Source: an uncultured Fretibacterium sp. (GTDB lineage Bacteria > Synergistota > Synergistia > Synergistales > Aminobacteriaceae). Taken from it: a stretch of DNA of 41,575 nucleotides. The translations under genes were made by a program, and so were the position numbers. Location: contig NZ_CAUUWA010000018.1 of assembly GCF_963548695.1 (NCBI RefSeq), positions 1 through 41,575 of the forward strand, given 5' to 3'. The notes below the pieces were generated by a model, which was given only the letters and a program-made list of their open reading frames with translations, was not told the origin of the DNA and made no database searches. Of this stretch, positions 25,054 to 32,473 are shown one piece after another; positions within the stretch are counted from its first letter, which is position 1, and each line of letters opens with the position of its first letter.

Positions 25054-25082
25054 AGTATAGCGTACGGTATCCATTCAAACAA
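25054..25082 (-). promoter_or_regulatory. Promoter of the AAA ATPase gene
   Basis: TTGTTT (25077-25082) and TATACT (25054-25059) on the minus strand are 17 bases apart, so transcription would start near 25047 and give a 48-base leader. This decides the start of the gene at 24999. Confidence 0.65.
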
Positions 25083-25087
25083 GATGC

Positions 25088-25127
25088 TAATGAAAATATC
25101 TGCATTCAGGCGCAGATATTTTCATTA
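25088..25127. promoter_or_regulatory. 16-bp perfect dyad upstream of the ATPase promoter
   Basis: TAATGAAAATATCTGC (25088-25103) and GCAGATATTTTCATTA (25112-25127) are perfect inverted arms with an 8-base spacer, just upstream of the -35. A related half-site (GTAAAAATATTTGCGC on the minus strand, about 25035-25050) lies at the transcription start. Three similar half-sites around one promoter look like an operator array. A terminator role is less likely, as there is no GC-rich stem. The DNA at 25128-25288 shows no gene. Confidence 0.5.
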
Positions 25128-25288
25128 CAATGGGAGGATACCTTCGGTTCCACGATTCTGTGAACTTCAACCGAACGCGTTTCATGCTCTCCTGGCCAGG
25201 ATAAAAAATCACGCAATAAAACCATACAAGGCCGCGGAACCCACGGGGAGCAGGAACCCCCTCTGAGGGGAATCAAAAGAGCATACAT

Positions 25289-25321
25289 AAATTTGCCTCC
25301 CCCGAAAAGGGAGGCAAATTT
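25289..25321. terminator. Bidirectional terminator after the aco operon
   Basis: Perfect 13-bp arms AAATTTGCCTCCC (25289-25301) and GGGAGGCAAATTT (25309-25321) with loop CCGAAAA. A/T runs lie on both sides. It sits about 125 bp beyond the acoC stop codon. Confidence 0.8.
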
Positions 25322-25348
25322 TCATCCGTTTTTATAAGCGCGATTACC

Positions 25349-25440
25349 CCGGCCGACAGAGCGCACACAACCGCGACGCGCTAGCATCGCCTCCGGCTCA
25401 GCTCCGGCGGCTACCGTATGGGGAGCTCCTTCCCGATACC
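25349..25440 (-). pseudogene. Decayed fragment of an ABC ATPase (copy of 14821-14912)
   Basis: These 92 bases align without gaps to 14821-14912 in the double-ATPase gene; by hand count 73 of 92 positions agree and most differences are transitions. Translated on the minus strand it reads IGKELPIR, stop, PPELSRRRC, stop, RVAVVCALSAG. The intact gene has IGEELFMRRPPELSTGQCQRV and ARALSAG. It is thus a dead remnant of the signature region, between the acoC stop and its terminator. Confidence 0.75.
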
Positions 25441-25445
25441 GTGCC

Positions 25446-26636
25446 CTAATACAACGCCCGGGAGGGCGCCTCGATCATCCGCATCAGAATGCCCAGGAAC
25501 TCCGCCGCCGGAGCGCCGTCCACAATCCTGTGGTCGTGCGACAGCGACAGCGCCATCATCGGCCGGATGCGGACCTCCCCGTCTACAGCGGCCGGCATGT
25601 CCCTGGTGCGGCCGATGCCCAGAATGGCCGCCTGAGGCGGGTTGATGATCGGTGTAAAGTGCTCTGTCGAACGGTATCCGCCCAGGTTCGTCAGGGTAAA
25701 GGTCCCTCCGATGAAATCCGTCTCCGTCAGGCGGTTCTCCCGCGCCCGCGCCGCCAAGTCCCTAATCTCCGCGCTGATCTCGCGGAGCCGTTTCTTGTTG
25801 GCGTCACGCACGACGGGCACCACCAGGGCGTTTTCCAGCGCAATCGCTATCCCCATGTGGACGTTGCGGTAGATTTTAATCCCATCCGGCTCCATGTGCG
25901 CGTTGAAGATCCTCTTCTTCTCCAGGGCCCGGGCGACGAGCAAGACGAGAAGGTCCGTCACGGAGACCCTCTCGCCCTCCGGCAGCCCCTCGTTGATGGC
26001 CCGCCTCGCGGCCAGCAGTTCCGTCATGTCCACGCTGGCGTGATGGTCGACCTTCGGGACCTCCAGCCAGCTCTTCAGCATGTTCTCCCCGATGACCTGA
26101 CGCAGCCCGGCGTAGGGCATGACCTCCAACACCTCAGGCTCGGCCGGGGCCGATGGAGCAGGGATGCCCTGCGCCAGGGCCTTTTCCACGTCCTCGCGCA
26201 CAATACTGCCGTTCGGCCCCGTACCCACGAGGCGCGACAGGTCGACGCCGTGTTGCTCGGCCAGCTTGCGGGCCACGGGTGTCGCCCTCGGCCTTTTCTC
26301 GCTGGAGCCCGGAACCGGGCCCGGCGCGGACACCGGCGCAGCGGGCTTCGCCGCCTCGGCGGCCGGTGCCGGTCCCACCGCGTCGGGAACGCTCTCGCCG
26401 GCCGCCCCAATATAGCCCATCACCCCACCCACGGGAAGCTGCGTGCCGACGGGAGCCGCGATCCTCAGAAGCACCCCCTCCACCGCGGCCTCGAGCACGT
26501 TTGTGATCTTGTCCGTCAACACCTCCGCGATCGCCTCGCCCTTTTTGACGAGATCGCCCTCTTTCTTGAGCCATTTACCTATCCTGCCGACCTTCATGGT
26601 GAGCCCCAGCTTGGGCATTGTGATCTCGGTTGCCAT
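25446..26636 (-). CDS. acoC: Dihydrolipoamide acetyltransferase, E2 of an acetoin-dehydrogenase-type complex
   Basis: 396 residues from the ATG at 26636 (GGAGGT upstream; the open frame before it was rejected). An N-terminal lipoyl domain (about 1-80) has the lipoylated Lys43 in LTDKITNVLEAAVEG. An Ala/Pro-rich linker (about 85-120) follows. The peripheral-subunit-binding domain (about 122-160) reads ATPVARKLAEQHGVDLSRLV. The catalytic domain (about 175-396) ends with the active-site motif HDHRIVDGAPAAEFL. E2 accepts the two-carbon unit from E1 and passes it to CoA. It is the last gene of the minus-strand operon after acoX. The context with acoX makes acetoin dehydrogenase more likely than pyruvate or branched-chain dehydrogenase. 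Confidence 0.93.
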   Translation of the reverse strand: MATEITMPKLGLTMKVGRIGKWLKKEGDLVKKGEAIAEVLTDKITNVLEAAVEGVLLRIAAPVGTQLPVGGVMGYIGAAGESVPDAVGPAPAAEAAKPAAPVSAPGPVPGSSEKRPRATPVARKLAEQHGVDLSRLVGTGPNGSIVREDVEKALAQGIPAPSAPAEPEVLEVMPYAGLRQVIGENMLKSWLEVPKVDHHASVDMTELLAARRAINEGLPEGERVSVTDLLVLLVARALEKKRIFNAHMEPDGIKIYRNVHMGIAIALENALVVPVVRDANKKRLREISAEIRDLAARARENRLTETDFIGGTFTLTNLGGYRSTEHFTPIINPPQAAILGIGRTRDMPAAVDGEVRIRPMMALSLSHDHRIVDGAPAAEFLGILMRMIEAPSRALY

Positions 26637-26664
26637 GGGTGACCTCCAGCACTCTTCGTTGTCG

Positions 26665-27687
26665 TTATAGATGAATCCCCAGCACGTCCGGCCGACTGAA
26701 GAAGCCGCCGGCAACGGCATTCCTGAGAGCCCGATCCGGGACTACCACGTTCGGGCCGTCCCGGTCCAAACGAATTTCCCCCCGATCCCCCTCCCGGAAC
26801 TCCACCTCCCGCTCGCCGTCCAGGGCGACGATACACGGGACGGGCGCGATCTCCACGCTCTCTCCAAGCTTCATGCGGCGCGGAGCGGACGTTCCGACCG
26901 GAAGCAGGAGCCCCGGGGCGATGGCGGCCACCCGGTCCCGCTTCGAGGGGTCCAGGACGATGGAGGCCCCCCAGGGGTCGTGGACGGTCACGGGGTCCAG
27001 CGTGCCCAACAGGGAGGCGATGCCGATATTATGGGGCTCACCGCGTGTCAGGACCGCCATGCACATGTCCTCCACCTCCCACATCGCGCGGGAGGCGACG
27101 AACGGGTTGTCCAGGACCACCGCATCGATCAGGGCGATGTCCGCGGGGATTCCGTTCCGAAACACCGTGAGGCGTTTTGCGCGGTACACGGCGTCCGGTC
27201 CGGCGCAGCCCCGTGCGACGACGCCGGCGGCAATCCCTGCGATCGTCCCCTCCAGAAAGAGGGGAAAAACGTTGTTCGTCCCCGTGGAGATGGGGAGCAG
27301 GGGGACGTCTCCGCAGCACTTGGCGACCATGCGATTCGTCCCATCGCCCCCCATCGTCACGATGCATGCCGCTCCGATCTCCGCAAGAGCAGCCGCAGCA
27401 TTGCTGGAGTCGAGCTGGGTCGCCGTCAGCTCCATCTCCAGCGGCGCAACCTCCAGCCTCAGGGAGTCCTGGCTGCGCATGCCCTCGACCGCTTTTTCGA
27501 CGATGCCGTAGTAGTCCGGCATGTAGAGCACGCGCCCGACCCCCGTTCCCGAAAGGGCGAGCAGCACCCTGCGGACGATATTCACCTTCTCCTGATTGTC
27601 GAAGACCGTACCGTAGGCGACCAGGCGACGAATATCCTTTCCGGAGGCCGGATTGGCGATGATTCCCACCGTCGTGGGCGCTGCCAT
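26665..27687 (-). CDS. acoX: AcoX-type ATP-NAD kinase-like protein
   Basis: 340 residues. It resembles the AcoX proteins of acetoin operons, which belong to the ATP-NAD kinase/diacylglycerol kinase fold. The nucleotide motif CIVTMGGDGTNRMVAKCCGD and a following STGTNNVFPLFLEGTIAG are clear; the N-terminus has VGIIANPASGKDIRRLVAYG. The precise role of AcoX is not established. A small C-terminal domain carries VEIAPVPCIVALDGEREVEF, as in NAD kinases. The ribosome site is weak (GCAGGAT). It lies 24 bp after acoB and 28 bp before acoC, inside one operon, and its presence is a good marker for acetoin or related diketone metabolism. Confidence 0.85.
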   Translation of the reverse strand: MAAPTTVGIIANPASGKDIRRLVAYGTVFDNQEKVNIVRRVLLALSGTGVGRVLYMPDYYGIVEKAVEGMRSQDSLRLEVAPLEMELTATQLDSSNAAAALAEIGAACIVTMGGDGTNRMVAKCCGDVPLLPISTGTNNVFPLFLEGTIAGIAAGVVARGCAGPDAVYRAKRLTVFRNGIPADIALIDAVVLDNPFVASRAMWEVEDMCMAVLTRGEPHNIGIASLLGTLDPVTVHDPWGASIVLDPSKRDRVAAIAPGLLLPVGTSAPRRMKLGESVEIAPVPCIVALDGEREVEFREGDRGEIRLDRDGPNVVVPDRALRNAVAGGFFSRPDVLGIHL

Positions 27688-27711
27688 CCGCGTATCCTGC
27701 CGGTCCGGGGC

Positions 27712-28689
27712 TCAGCCCCGGACCAGTTCCTTCGCCGCAGCGACGATACGTGCCTCGTCGGGAATCCAGAGCTTTTCCAGGACGGGGCTGAAGGGAATGG
27801 GGGTATCGGGGGCGGCGACGCGCTTGACGGGGGCATCCAGGAAGTTGAACCCCTCATCCGCAATGACGGCGGCGACCTCCCCGCCGAACCCTCCGGTCTT
27901 GACGGCCTCGTGCACCACCACCGCGCGTCCGGTCCTCTCCACGGACCCCAGCAGGGTCTCCCTGTCAAGGGGCGTGAGGGTCCGCAGGTCCACGACCTCC
28001 GCATCGATGCCCTCCGCCGCCAGCATCTCGGCCGCGGCAAGGGACTTCGGCACCATGGCGGACCAGGCGATGAGGCTGACGTCCTTGCCGGAGCGCTTGA
28101 TGTCCGCCTTGCCGATCGGGACGATGTACTCTCCCTCCGGGACGTCGCCCTGCACCCCCAGCATCAGCTTGTGCTCCAGGTAGACAACGGGATTGTCGTC
28201 GCGGACGGCGGCCTCCATGAGCCCCTTGGCGTCCGCCGGCGAGGCCGGCATGACGACCTTGATGCCCGGAATGTGAGTGAACCACGCCTCGTTGGACTGA
28301 GAGTGCTGGGCCGCAGCCGAGACACCCGCGCCGACGGGCGCACGGATCACCATCGGGATCTTCGTCTTTCCGCCGAACATGTAGCGCATCTTGGCCGCCT
28401 GGTTGTAGAGCTCGTCCAGGCAGACGCCCATGAAGTCGGCGAACATGATCTCCACGACCGGGCGCAGCCCCGTAGCGGCAGAGCCCACACCGAGCCCCAT
28501 GATCGCCGTCTCGGTGACCGGCGTGTCCACGACGCGTTCCTTGCCGAACTCGTCCAGTAGGCCCGCCGTCACGCCAAAGCAGCCGCCGAAGATCCCCACA
28601 TCCTCCCCTGCCAGAAACACATTGGGGTCCCTGCGCATCTCCATGCGGATGCCGTCCCTTATCGCTTCGCTGCAACTCATCTGAGCCAT
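27712..28689 (-). CDS. acoB: Acetoin-dehydrogenase-type E1 beta subunit
   Basis: 325 residues from the ATG at 28689 (AGGAGG ten bases upstream; a GTG nine bases earlier is too close to that site). It is a transketolase-like beta subunit that pairs with E1 alpha to form the thiamine-diphosphate active site. Motifs are VFLAGEDVGIFGGCFGVT and RVVDTPVTETAIMGLGVGSA, where the Glu near residue 60 would activate the cofactor. IPMVIRAPVGAGVSAAAQHS and the C-terminal VVVHEAVKTGGFGGEVAAVI are typical of this family. The gap to acoA is 29 bp. Length matches AcoB/PdhB. Confidence 0.93.
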   Translation of the reverse strand: MAQMSCSEAIRDGIRMEMRRDPNVFLAGEDVGIFGGCFGVTAGLLDEFGKERVVDTPVTETAIMGLGVGSAATGLRPVVEIMFADFMGVCLDELYNQAAKMRYMFGGKTKIPMVIRAPVGAGVSAAAQHSQSNEAWFTHIPGIKVVMPASPADAKGLMEAAVRDDNPVVYLEHKLMLGVQGDVPEGEYIVPIGKADIKRSGKDVSLIAWSAMVPKSLAAAEMLAAEGIDAEVVDLRTLTPLDRETLLGSVERTGRAVVVHEAVKTGGFGGEVAAVIADEGFNFLDAPVKRVAAPDTPIPFSPVLEKLWIPDEARIVAAAKELVRG

Positions 28690-28718
28690 CGTTTTCACCC
28701 CTCCTTTTCGGAACGCGC

Positions 28719-29678
28719 TCAGGCCAGCACGTCGGTGAGCAGCTCGCTTGGCGCGGGGTCGGCGCCGCTCTCCGCAAACCGGACCGCGGCCTCGATCTTC
28801 TGAACGATCTCCTTCCGCATGGACTCGAGCTCGTCCCCGGACGCGTACTTCAGCTCCTCCAGGCGCTTCTCGAGACGTGGCAACGGGTCCTTGGCGACCC
28901 AGCTCTTCTGCTCCTCGGGATCCTTGTACTTCCCGGGATCACCCTCGAAATGGCCGCGCTGACGCCAGGTCTTGCACTCGATCAGACTCGGCCCGTCGCC
29001 CTTCCGGGCGTTTTCGATCGCCGCACTCGCCGCCTCGTAGACGGCCATGACGTCGTTGCCGTCCACACTCGCACCCGGTATGCCGTATCCCTCGGCCCGG
29101 TCCGCGATGTCGTTGATGTTCATGCCCGCCTTCTGATAGTTGGAGATGCCGTACATGTTGTTCTCGCAGACGAAGACGACCGGCAGTTTGTGGATGGAGG
29201 CGAAGTTGATCCCCTCGTGGAACGTCCCCCGGTTCGAGGCTGCGTCCCCGAAGAAGCAGACCACCACGTCGCCGGTCTTACGGTATTTGCAGGAGAACGC
29301 CGCGCCGACGGCGATCGGGAACCCCGCCCCCACGATTCCGTTGGCCCCGAGGATACCCAGGTTCACGTCGGCGATGTGCATGGATCCCCCCTTGCCCTTG
29401 CAGTAACCCGAGGCCTTCCCGAAGACTTCGGCCATCATCAGGTTGACGTCGCCCCCCTTGGCCAGCAGGTGTCCATGCCCGCGGTGGGTGCTGGTGATGT
29501 AGTCGCTCTCCTTCAGATTGGCGCATACCCCCGTGGCGACGGCCTCCTCCCCCACGTAGAGGTGGACGAAGCCCGGGATCCTTCCGGCCGCGAAGAGCTC
29601 GGCCGCCTTCAGTTCGAAGGAACGAATCATGAACATCGTCCTGTACATGTCCAGGAGTTTCTCTTTCGTGACCTTCAT
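28719..29678 (-). CDS. acoA: Acetoin-dehydrogenase-type E1 alpha subunit
   Basis: 319 residues with AAGGAGGT upstream. It is the thiamine-diphosphate-binding alpha subunit of a 2-oxoacid or acetoin dehydrogenase. The family blocks are FVHLYVGEEAVATGVCANL, STHRGHGHLLAKGGDV and GKGGSMHI. The cofactor motif runs from GDAASNRGTFHEG (144-156) to VCENNMYGIS (170-179); GDAASN stands where most family members have GDGA/GDGS. It pairs with the beta subunit downstream. Together with E2 and the lpd encoded divergently it forms a complete complex that splits acetoin (or a similar ketone) into acetyl-CoA and an aldehyde. Confidence 0.93.
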   Translation of the reverse strand: MKVTKEKLLDMYRTMFMIRSFELKAAELFAAGRIPGFVHLYVGEEAVATGVCANLKESDYITSTHRGHGHLLAKGGDVNLMMAEVFGKASGYCKGKGGSMHIADVNLGILGANGIVGAGFPIAVGAAFSCKYRKTGDVVVCFFGDAASNRGTFHEGINFASIHKLPVVFVCENNMYGISNYQKAGMNINDIADRAEGYGIPGASVDGNDVMAVYEAASAAIENARKGDGPSLIECKTWRQRGHFEGDPGKYKDPEEQKSWVAKDPLPRLEKRLEELKYASGDELESMRKEIVQKIEAAVRFAESGADPAPSELLTDVLA

Positions 29679-29721
29679 GCCCTTACCTCCTTAATCTGTC
29701 ATTCACCTCGAGACCTGCCAT

Positions 29722-30072
29722 TCACTCCACGCAGACGGTCAGGGACACCAGCGCCACCACGATGGAGCTGCCCTCTCCCAGCTGGGGGAGCTGGATCCCC
29801 TCCGCGACCATCCCTCCCTCCCGAACCTCGAGCTCCACCTTGCCGAAGGGAACCGACCCGGCCACCTGTTCCCTGTCCAGCCGCTCCGGTGTGGGGCAGC
29901 ACACCTTCAGGTGAATGAACATGTCCTCCGGACGCTTCAATCCGGCCACCTCGAAGAGGCCGCAAAGGCAACTTCTGGACACGGCATCGCGCACCGCCCG
30001 CATCGCCGCCTTCGTGACATCTCCTCCATGAAGATCCGACCCCATACCCAGCTCCACAATGAAACGCCTCAT
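29722..30072 (-). CDS. Lin0512-family conserved protein
   Basis: 116 residues with AGGAGGGG upstream. The start MRRFIVELGMGSDLHGGDVT and the block AVRDAVSRSCLCGLFEVAGL match the Lin0512 family (TIGR02058), small proteins of unknown function. A pair of cysteines (SCLCG) is conserved here. The alternating sequence is compatible with a small alpha/beta fold, and there is no signal peptide or membrane segment. It is the first gene of the aco operon, 43 bp before acoA, so it may assist this pathway or handle its substrate. That is association only. Confidence 0.82.
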   Translation of the reverse strand: MRRFIVELGMGSDLHGGDVTKAAMRAVRDAVSRSCLCGLFEVAGLKRPEDMFIHLKVCCPTPERLDREQVAGSVPFGKVELEVREGGMVAEGIQLPQLGEGSSIVVALVSLTVCVE

Positions 30073-30177
30073 TGGCGTACCCCTCCTGCCTCAATATTGA
30101 ATCTATTTTTAAGCGACGAAAATACCCTACAATAGCTATGACTCTGGTTACGATTTTGGAAAAGACTCGCACGAAGT

Positions 30178-30234
30178 TATAGCATATTTTTTATCTTTAT
30201 GCTATATTTTATACCATAGGAGTTGAAAAATCAA
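30178..30234 (-). promoter_or_regulatory. Divergent control region with palindrome and probable aco promoter
   Basis: A perfect 9-bp inverted pair TATAGCATA (30178-30186) and TATGCTATA (30198-30206) lies between the aco operon and its regulator genes. On the minus strand TTGATT (30229-30234) and TAAAAT (30206-30211) are spaced 17 bases, so the palindrome would cover the transcription start of the aco operon. This fits binding by the AraC-type response regulator. No -24/-12 sigma54 site, usual for AcoR systems, was seen. Confidence 0.5.
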
Positions 30235-31556
30235 TGGGGGCACAAAGTAATATCATAAAAAATAACATATTAACAGAAACAATATCATTCGAACAGGACG
30301 GGCAAGGCAAGACGAAGGGGACGGCTGCGCCCAACGAAGGATTCGAGTACGGCTCCCTCGAGTGGTGGCACGAGACGGTGGACATCGAGAAGCTGAATGA
30401 GCTCCTGCGGAGTTTTGCCCGTCTCTTCCAGGTGGGCGTTTGCCTGCTGACCCCGAAGGGGCGGAAGGTCATCTTGGTGAGCGTCTCGGAGTTCTGCGAC
30501 TACGTGCACTCGATACGCAAGGGAAAGGCCATCTGCGACGCGTGCGACAAAAGGGCCCTGCGGACCTCGCTGAAACAGGGGGACATTCATATTTACACCT
30601 GTTCCAACGGCCTCACCGATCTGTGCGCCCCCCTTCATATCAACGGCCGCCTCGCGGGCTTTCTGGCCTCGGGGCAGGTTCAGCCCGGGCTCACCGGCGA
30701 CGCGGAGCTCGAGGCCATCTCGAGACGGTGGACCTTTGTGAGAAACGACGAGGAGCGCGCTTTCCTGATGGAAAAGTATCGACAACTCCCCATCATGGAT
30801 GAGACGGAGCTGAAACGTGCGCTCGAGATCATACGCCTGCTCTCCACCCAGATCGTCGAACTGTGCGAGATCAACCTGGCCCGGCAGAAGATCCTGGAAC
30901 AGAGCCTTCTGCTCTCCCAGCAAAGACAAAAGAGCGCGGGCATGGAGCACGCGCTTCACCGCGCCCAGCTGAAGGCTCTGAGGAGCCAGATCAACCCCCA
31001 CTTCCTCTTCAACAGCCTGAACTGCATCGCGCGCCTCGCCCTGTTCGAGGCGGCGGATAGGACGGTGGAGATGACCGAGCAGCTCGCGGACTATCTGCGC
31101 TACACACTGCAGGAACAGGGAGAGCACGGATTGGTCTCTCTCGGCGAGGAGCTTCAGTGCGTGCGCAGCTATCTTGCCATATACCGTGTGCGGTTTGGAG
31201 ACCGCCTCTCCTTCTTCATCAAGGAGGATCCGGAGGTCCGGGAGTGCTTGGTGCCCTTCATGCTGATCCAGCCCTTGGCGGAGAACGCCCTGATCCATGG
31301 GCTTGAACCTTCGCTTCGGGAGGGCAGGCTCTTGCTGACGGCGAAAAAAGACGGGGATGCCATTCACGTCGTCCTGAGGGACAACGGGGTGGGGTTCAAG
31401 GCGAGCGGCTTTCGGGAGGGGATGGGGTTGGCGAACGTCCGAAAGCGGCTGAGCCTCTACTATGGGAAGTCCGCATCCCTGGACGTCCGAAGCGTCCCTT
31501 GCGGAGGAACCCGTGTCGAGCTGCGTCTCCCGGAGAGGCCGGTGAACCTTCCATGA
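30234..31556 (+). CDS. PocR-domain sensor histidine kinase (LytS-type kinase core)
   Basis: 440 residues. A PocR sensor domain (about 50-215) is recognisable from FARLFQVGVCLLTPKGRKV, the cysteine pair in GKAICDACDKRA (101, 104), YTCSNGLTDLCAPLHINGRL and GFLASGQV. PocR domains bind small diols or hydrocarbons in related regulators. The kinase part has the phospho-acceptor His256 in LRSQINPHFLFNSLNCIARL, the LytS/YehU-type His_kinase signature. The ATPase domain has PLAENALIHGLEP and DNGVGFKASGF. No membrane segment is seen, so it is a cytoplasmic sensor. The start has AGGAG eleven bases upstream. Its stop overlaps the start of the response regulator (ATGA). It probably senses acetoin or a related diol to switch on the divergent aco operon. 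Confidence 0.9.
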   Translation: MGAQSNIIKNNILTETISFEQDGQGKTKGTAAPNEGFEYGSLEWWHETVDIEKLNELLRSFARLFQVGVCLLTPKGRKVILVSVSEFCDYVHSIRKGKAICDACDKRALRTSLKQGDIHIYTCSNGLTDLCAPLHINGRLAGFLASGQVQPGLTGDAELEAISRRWTFVRNDEERAFLMEKYRQLPIMDETELKRALEIIRLLSTQIVELCEINLARQKILEQSLLLSQQRQKSAGMEHALHRAQLKALRSQINPHFLFNSLNCIARLALFEAADRTVEMTEQLADYLRYTLQEQGEHGLVSLGEELQCVRSYLAIYRVRFGDRLSFFIKEDPEVRECLVPFMLIQPLAENALIHGLEPSLREGRLLLTAKKDGDAIHVVLRDNGVGFKASGFREGMGLANVRKRLSLYYGKSASLDVRSVPCGGTRVELRLPERPVNLP

Positions 31557-32434
31557 TCCCGCAGACCGCGCTGCTCGAGTCCGAACTCCCTGACATTCCT
31601 CCTCTGAGGGCGCTCGTCGTCGAGGACGAGAAGCTGGAGCGCGATGCCCTGGTCATGCTGCTTCACGGCTTTTTCCCGGGGCTCGAGATAGAGGAGGCGG
31701 GAAGCGTCCCGGAGTTCGAGCGACTTGCCCGGGAACGTTCTCCGGACATCGTGCTGCTGGACATCAACCTTCCCGGCGGGAACGGAATGCTGGCCCTGGA
31801 GGAACTGCGCGGTGAAGGGCTCGGCGCCCAAGTCATGGTCGTCACGGCCCACAACACCCTTGCCAACCTGAACCGGGCCCTTGAGGACGAGGTCGTCACC
31901 CTCCTCCTCAAGCCGGTGAGGGCCCAGGCGCTGCGGGAGGCCGTGGAGAAGTGCATCCGTCGCCGGGAGGAGGAGATTCACCGGACTGCGCGCATCGAGG
32001 CGCTGGAACGGGGGCTCAGGGAGGCGCTCGAGGAGTTGGCGGAGCGCAGGCCCTCCCCTCCCCCTGAGGTGCGGGGCGATGCAGTGCGCTCCCCCGTGCG
32101 GAGGGCTATGGCGTTCATCCGGGAGGAGCCCGGCAAGGCCTCCTTGGAGGGGGCGGCGAAACACGTCGGGGTCAGCCCGGGACACCTCAGCCGCCTGTTC
32201 CGGGAGGAGGGCGTCCGTTTCATGGACATCCTGAAGGACGCCAGAATGCAGCGGGCTCGCGATCTTCTTCTCTCGGGGGCCTCGGTGCGGCGGGCCGCCC
32301 GGGAATCGGGGTATGGCAACATCGCTTACTTCGGTCTCGCCTTCAAGAGGGCCTTCGGGGTCACTCCGGGGGCATTGCAGAGAGGGTCCGCGCCGCCGGA
32401 GGAGGATTCGTCCGAGGAGGGCTCCGGCTCCTGA
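31553..32434 (+). CDS. Response regulator with AraC-type DNA-binding domain
   Basis: 293 residues from the ATG at 31553, which overlaps the kinase stop codon. The receiver domain (about 18-135) has acidic residues Glu24/Asp25 (VVEDEKLERD), phospho-acceptor Asp70 (DIVLLDINLPGG), Thr98 and Lys120 (LLLKPVRA). A short linker leads to an AraC HTH pair (about 185-280): SLEGAAKHVGVSPGHLSRLF and RRAARESGYGNIAYFGLAFK, followed by RAFGVTPGALQR. This is the YesN-like architecture, normally paired with LytS/YesM-type kinases, as here. Its likely target is the palindrome at 30178-30206. Confidence 0.93.
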   Translation: MIPQTALLESELPDIPPLRALVVEDEKLERDALVMLLHGFFPGLEIEEAGSVPEFERLARERSPDIVLLDINLPGGNGMLALEELRGEGLGAQVMVVTAHNTLANLNRALEDEVVTLLLKPVRAQALREAVEKCIRRREEEIHRTARIEALERGLREALEELAERRPSPPPEVRGDAVRSPVRRAMAFIREEPGKASLEGAAKHVGVSPGHLSRLFREEGVRFMDILKDARMQRARDLLLSGASVRRAARESGYGNIAYFGLAFKRAFGVTPGALQRGSAPPEEDSSEEGSGS

Positions 32435-32473
32435 ACGGGGCATCCGAATTCACACAGTAAGGGAGGAAGGATT

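Noticed and set aside
25000..25074. Upstream ATG (25074) as the start of the AAA ATPase
   Set aside because: It lies upstream of the expected transcription start, beside the -10 element; the ATG at 24999 has a ribosome site and matches the usual family start.
26671..28560. 629-codon open frame on the plus strand
   Set aside because: Antisense of acoX and acoB; no motif.
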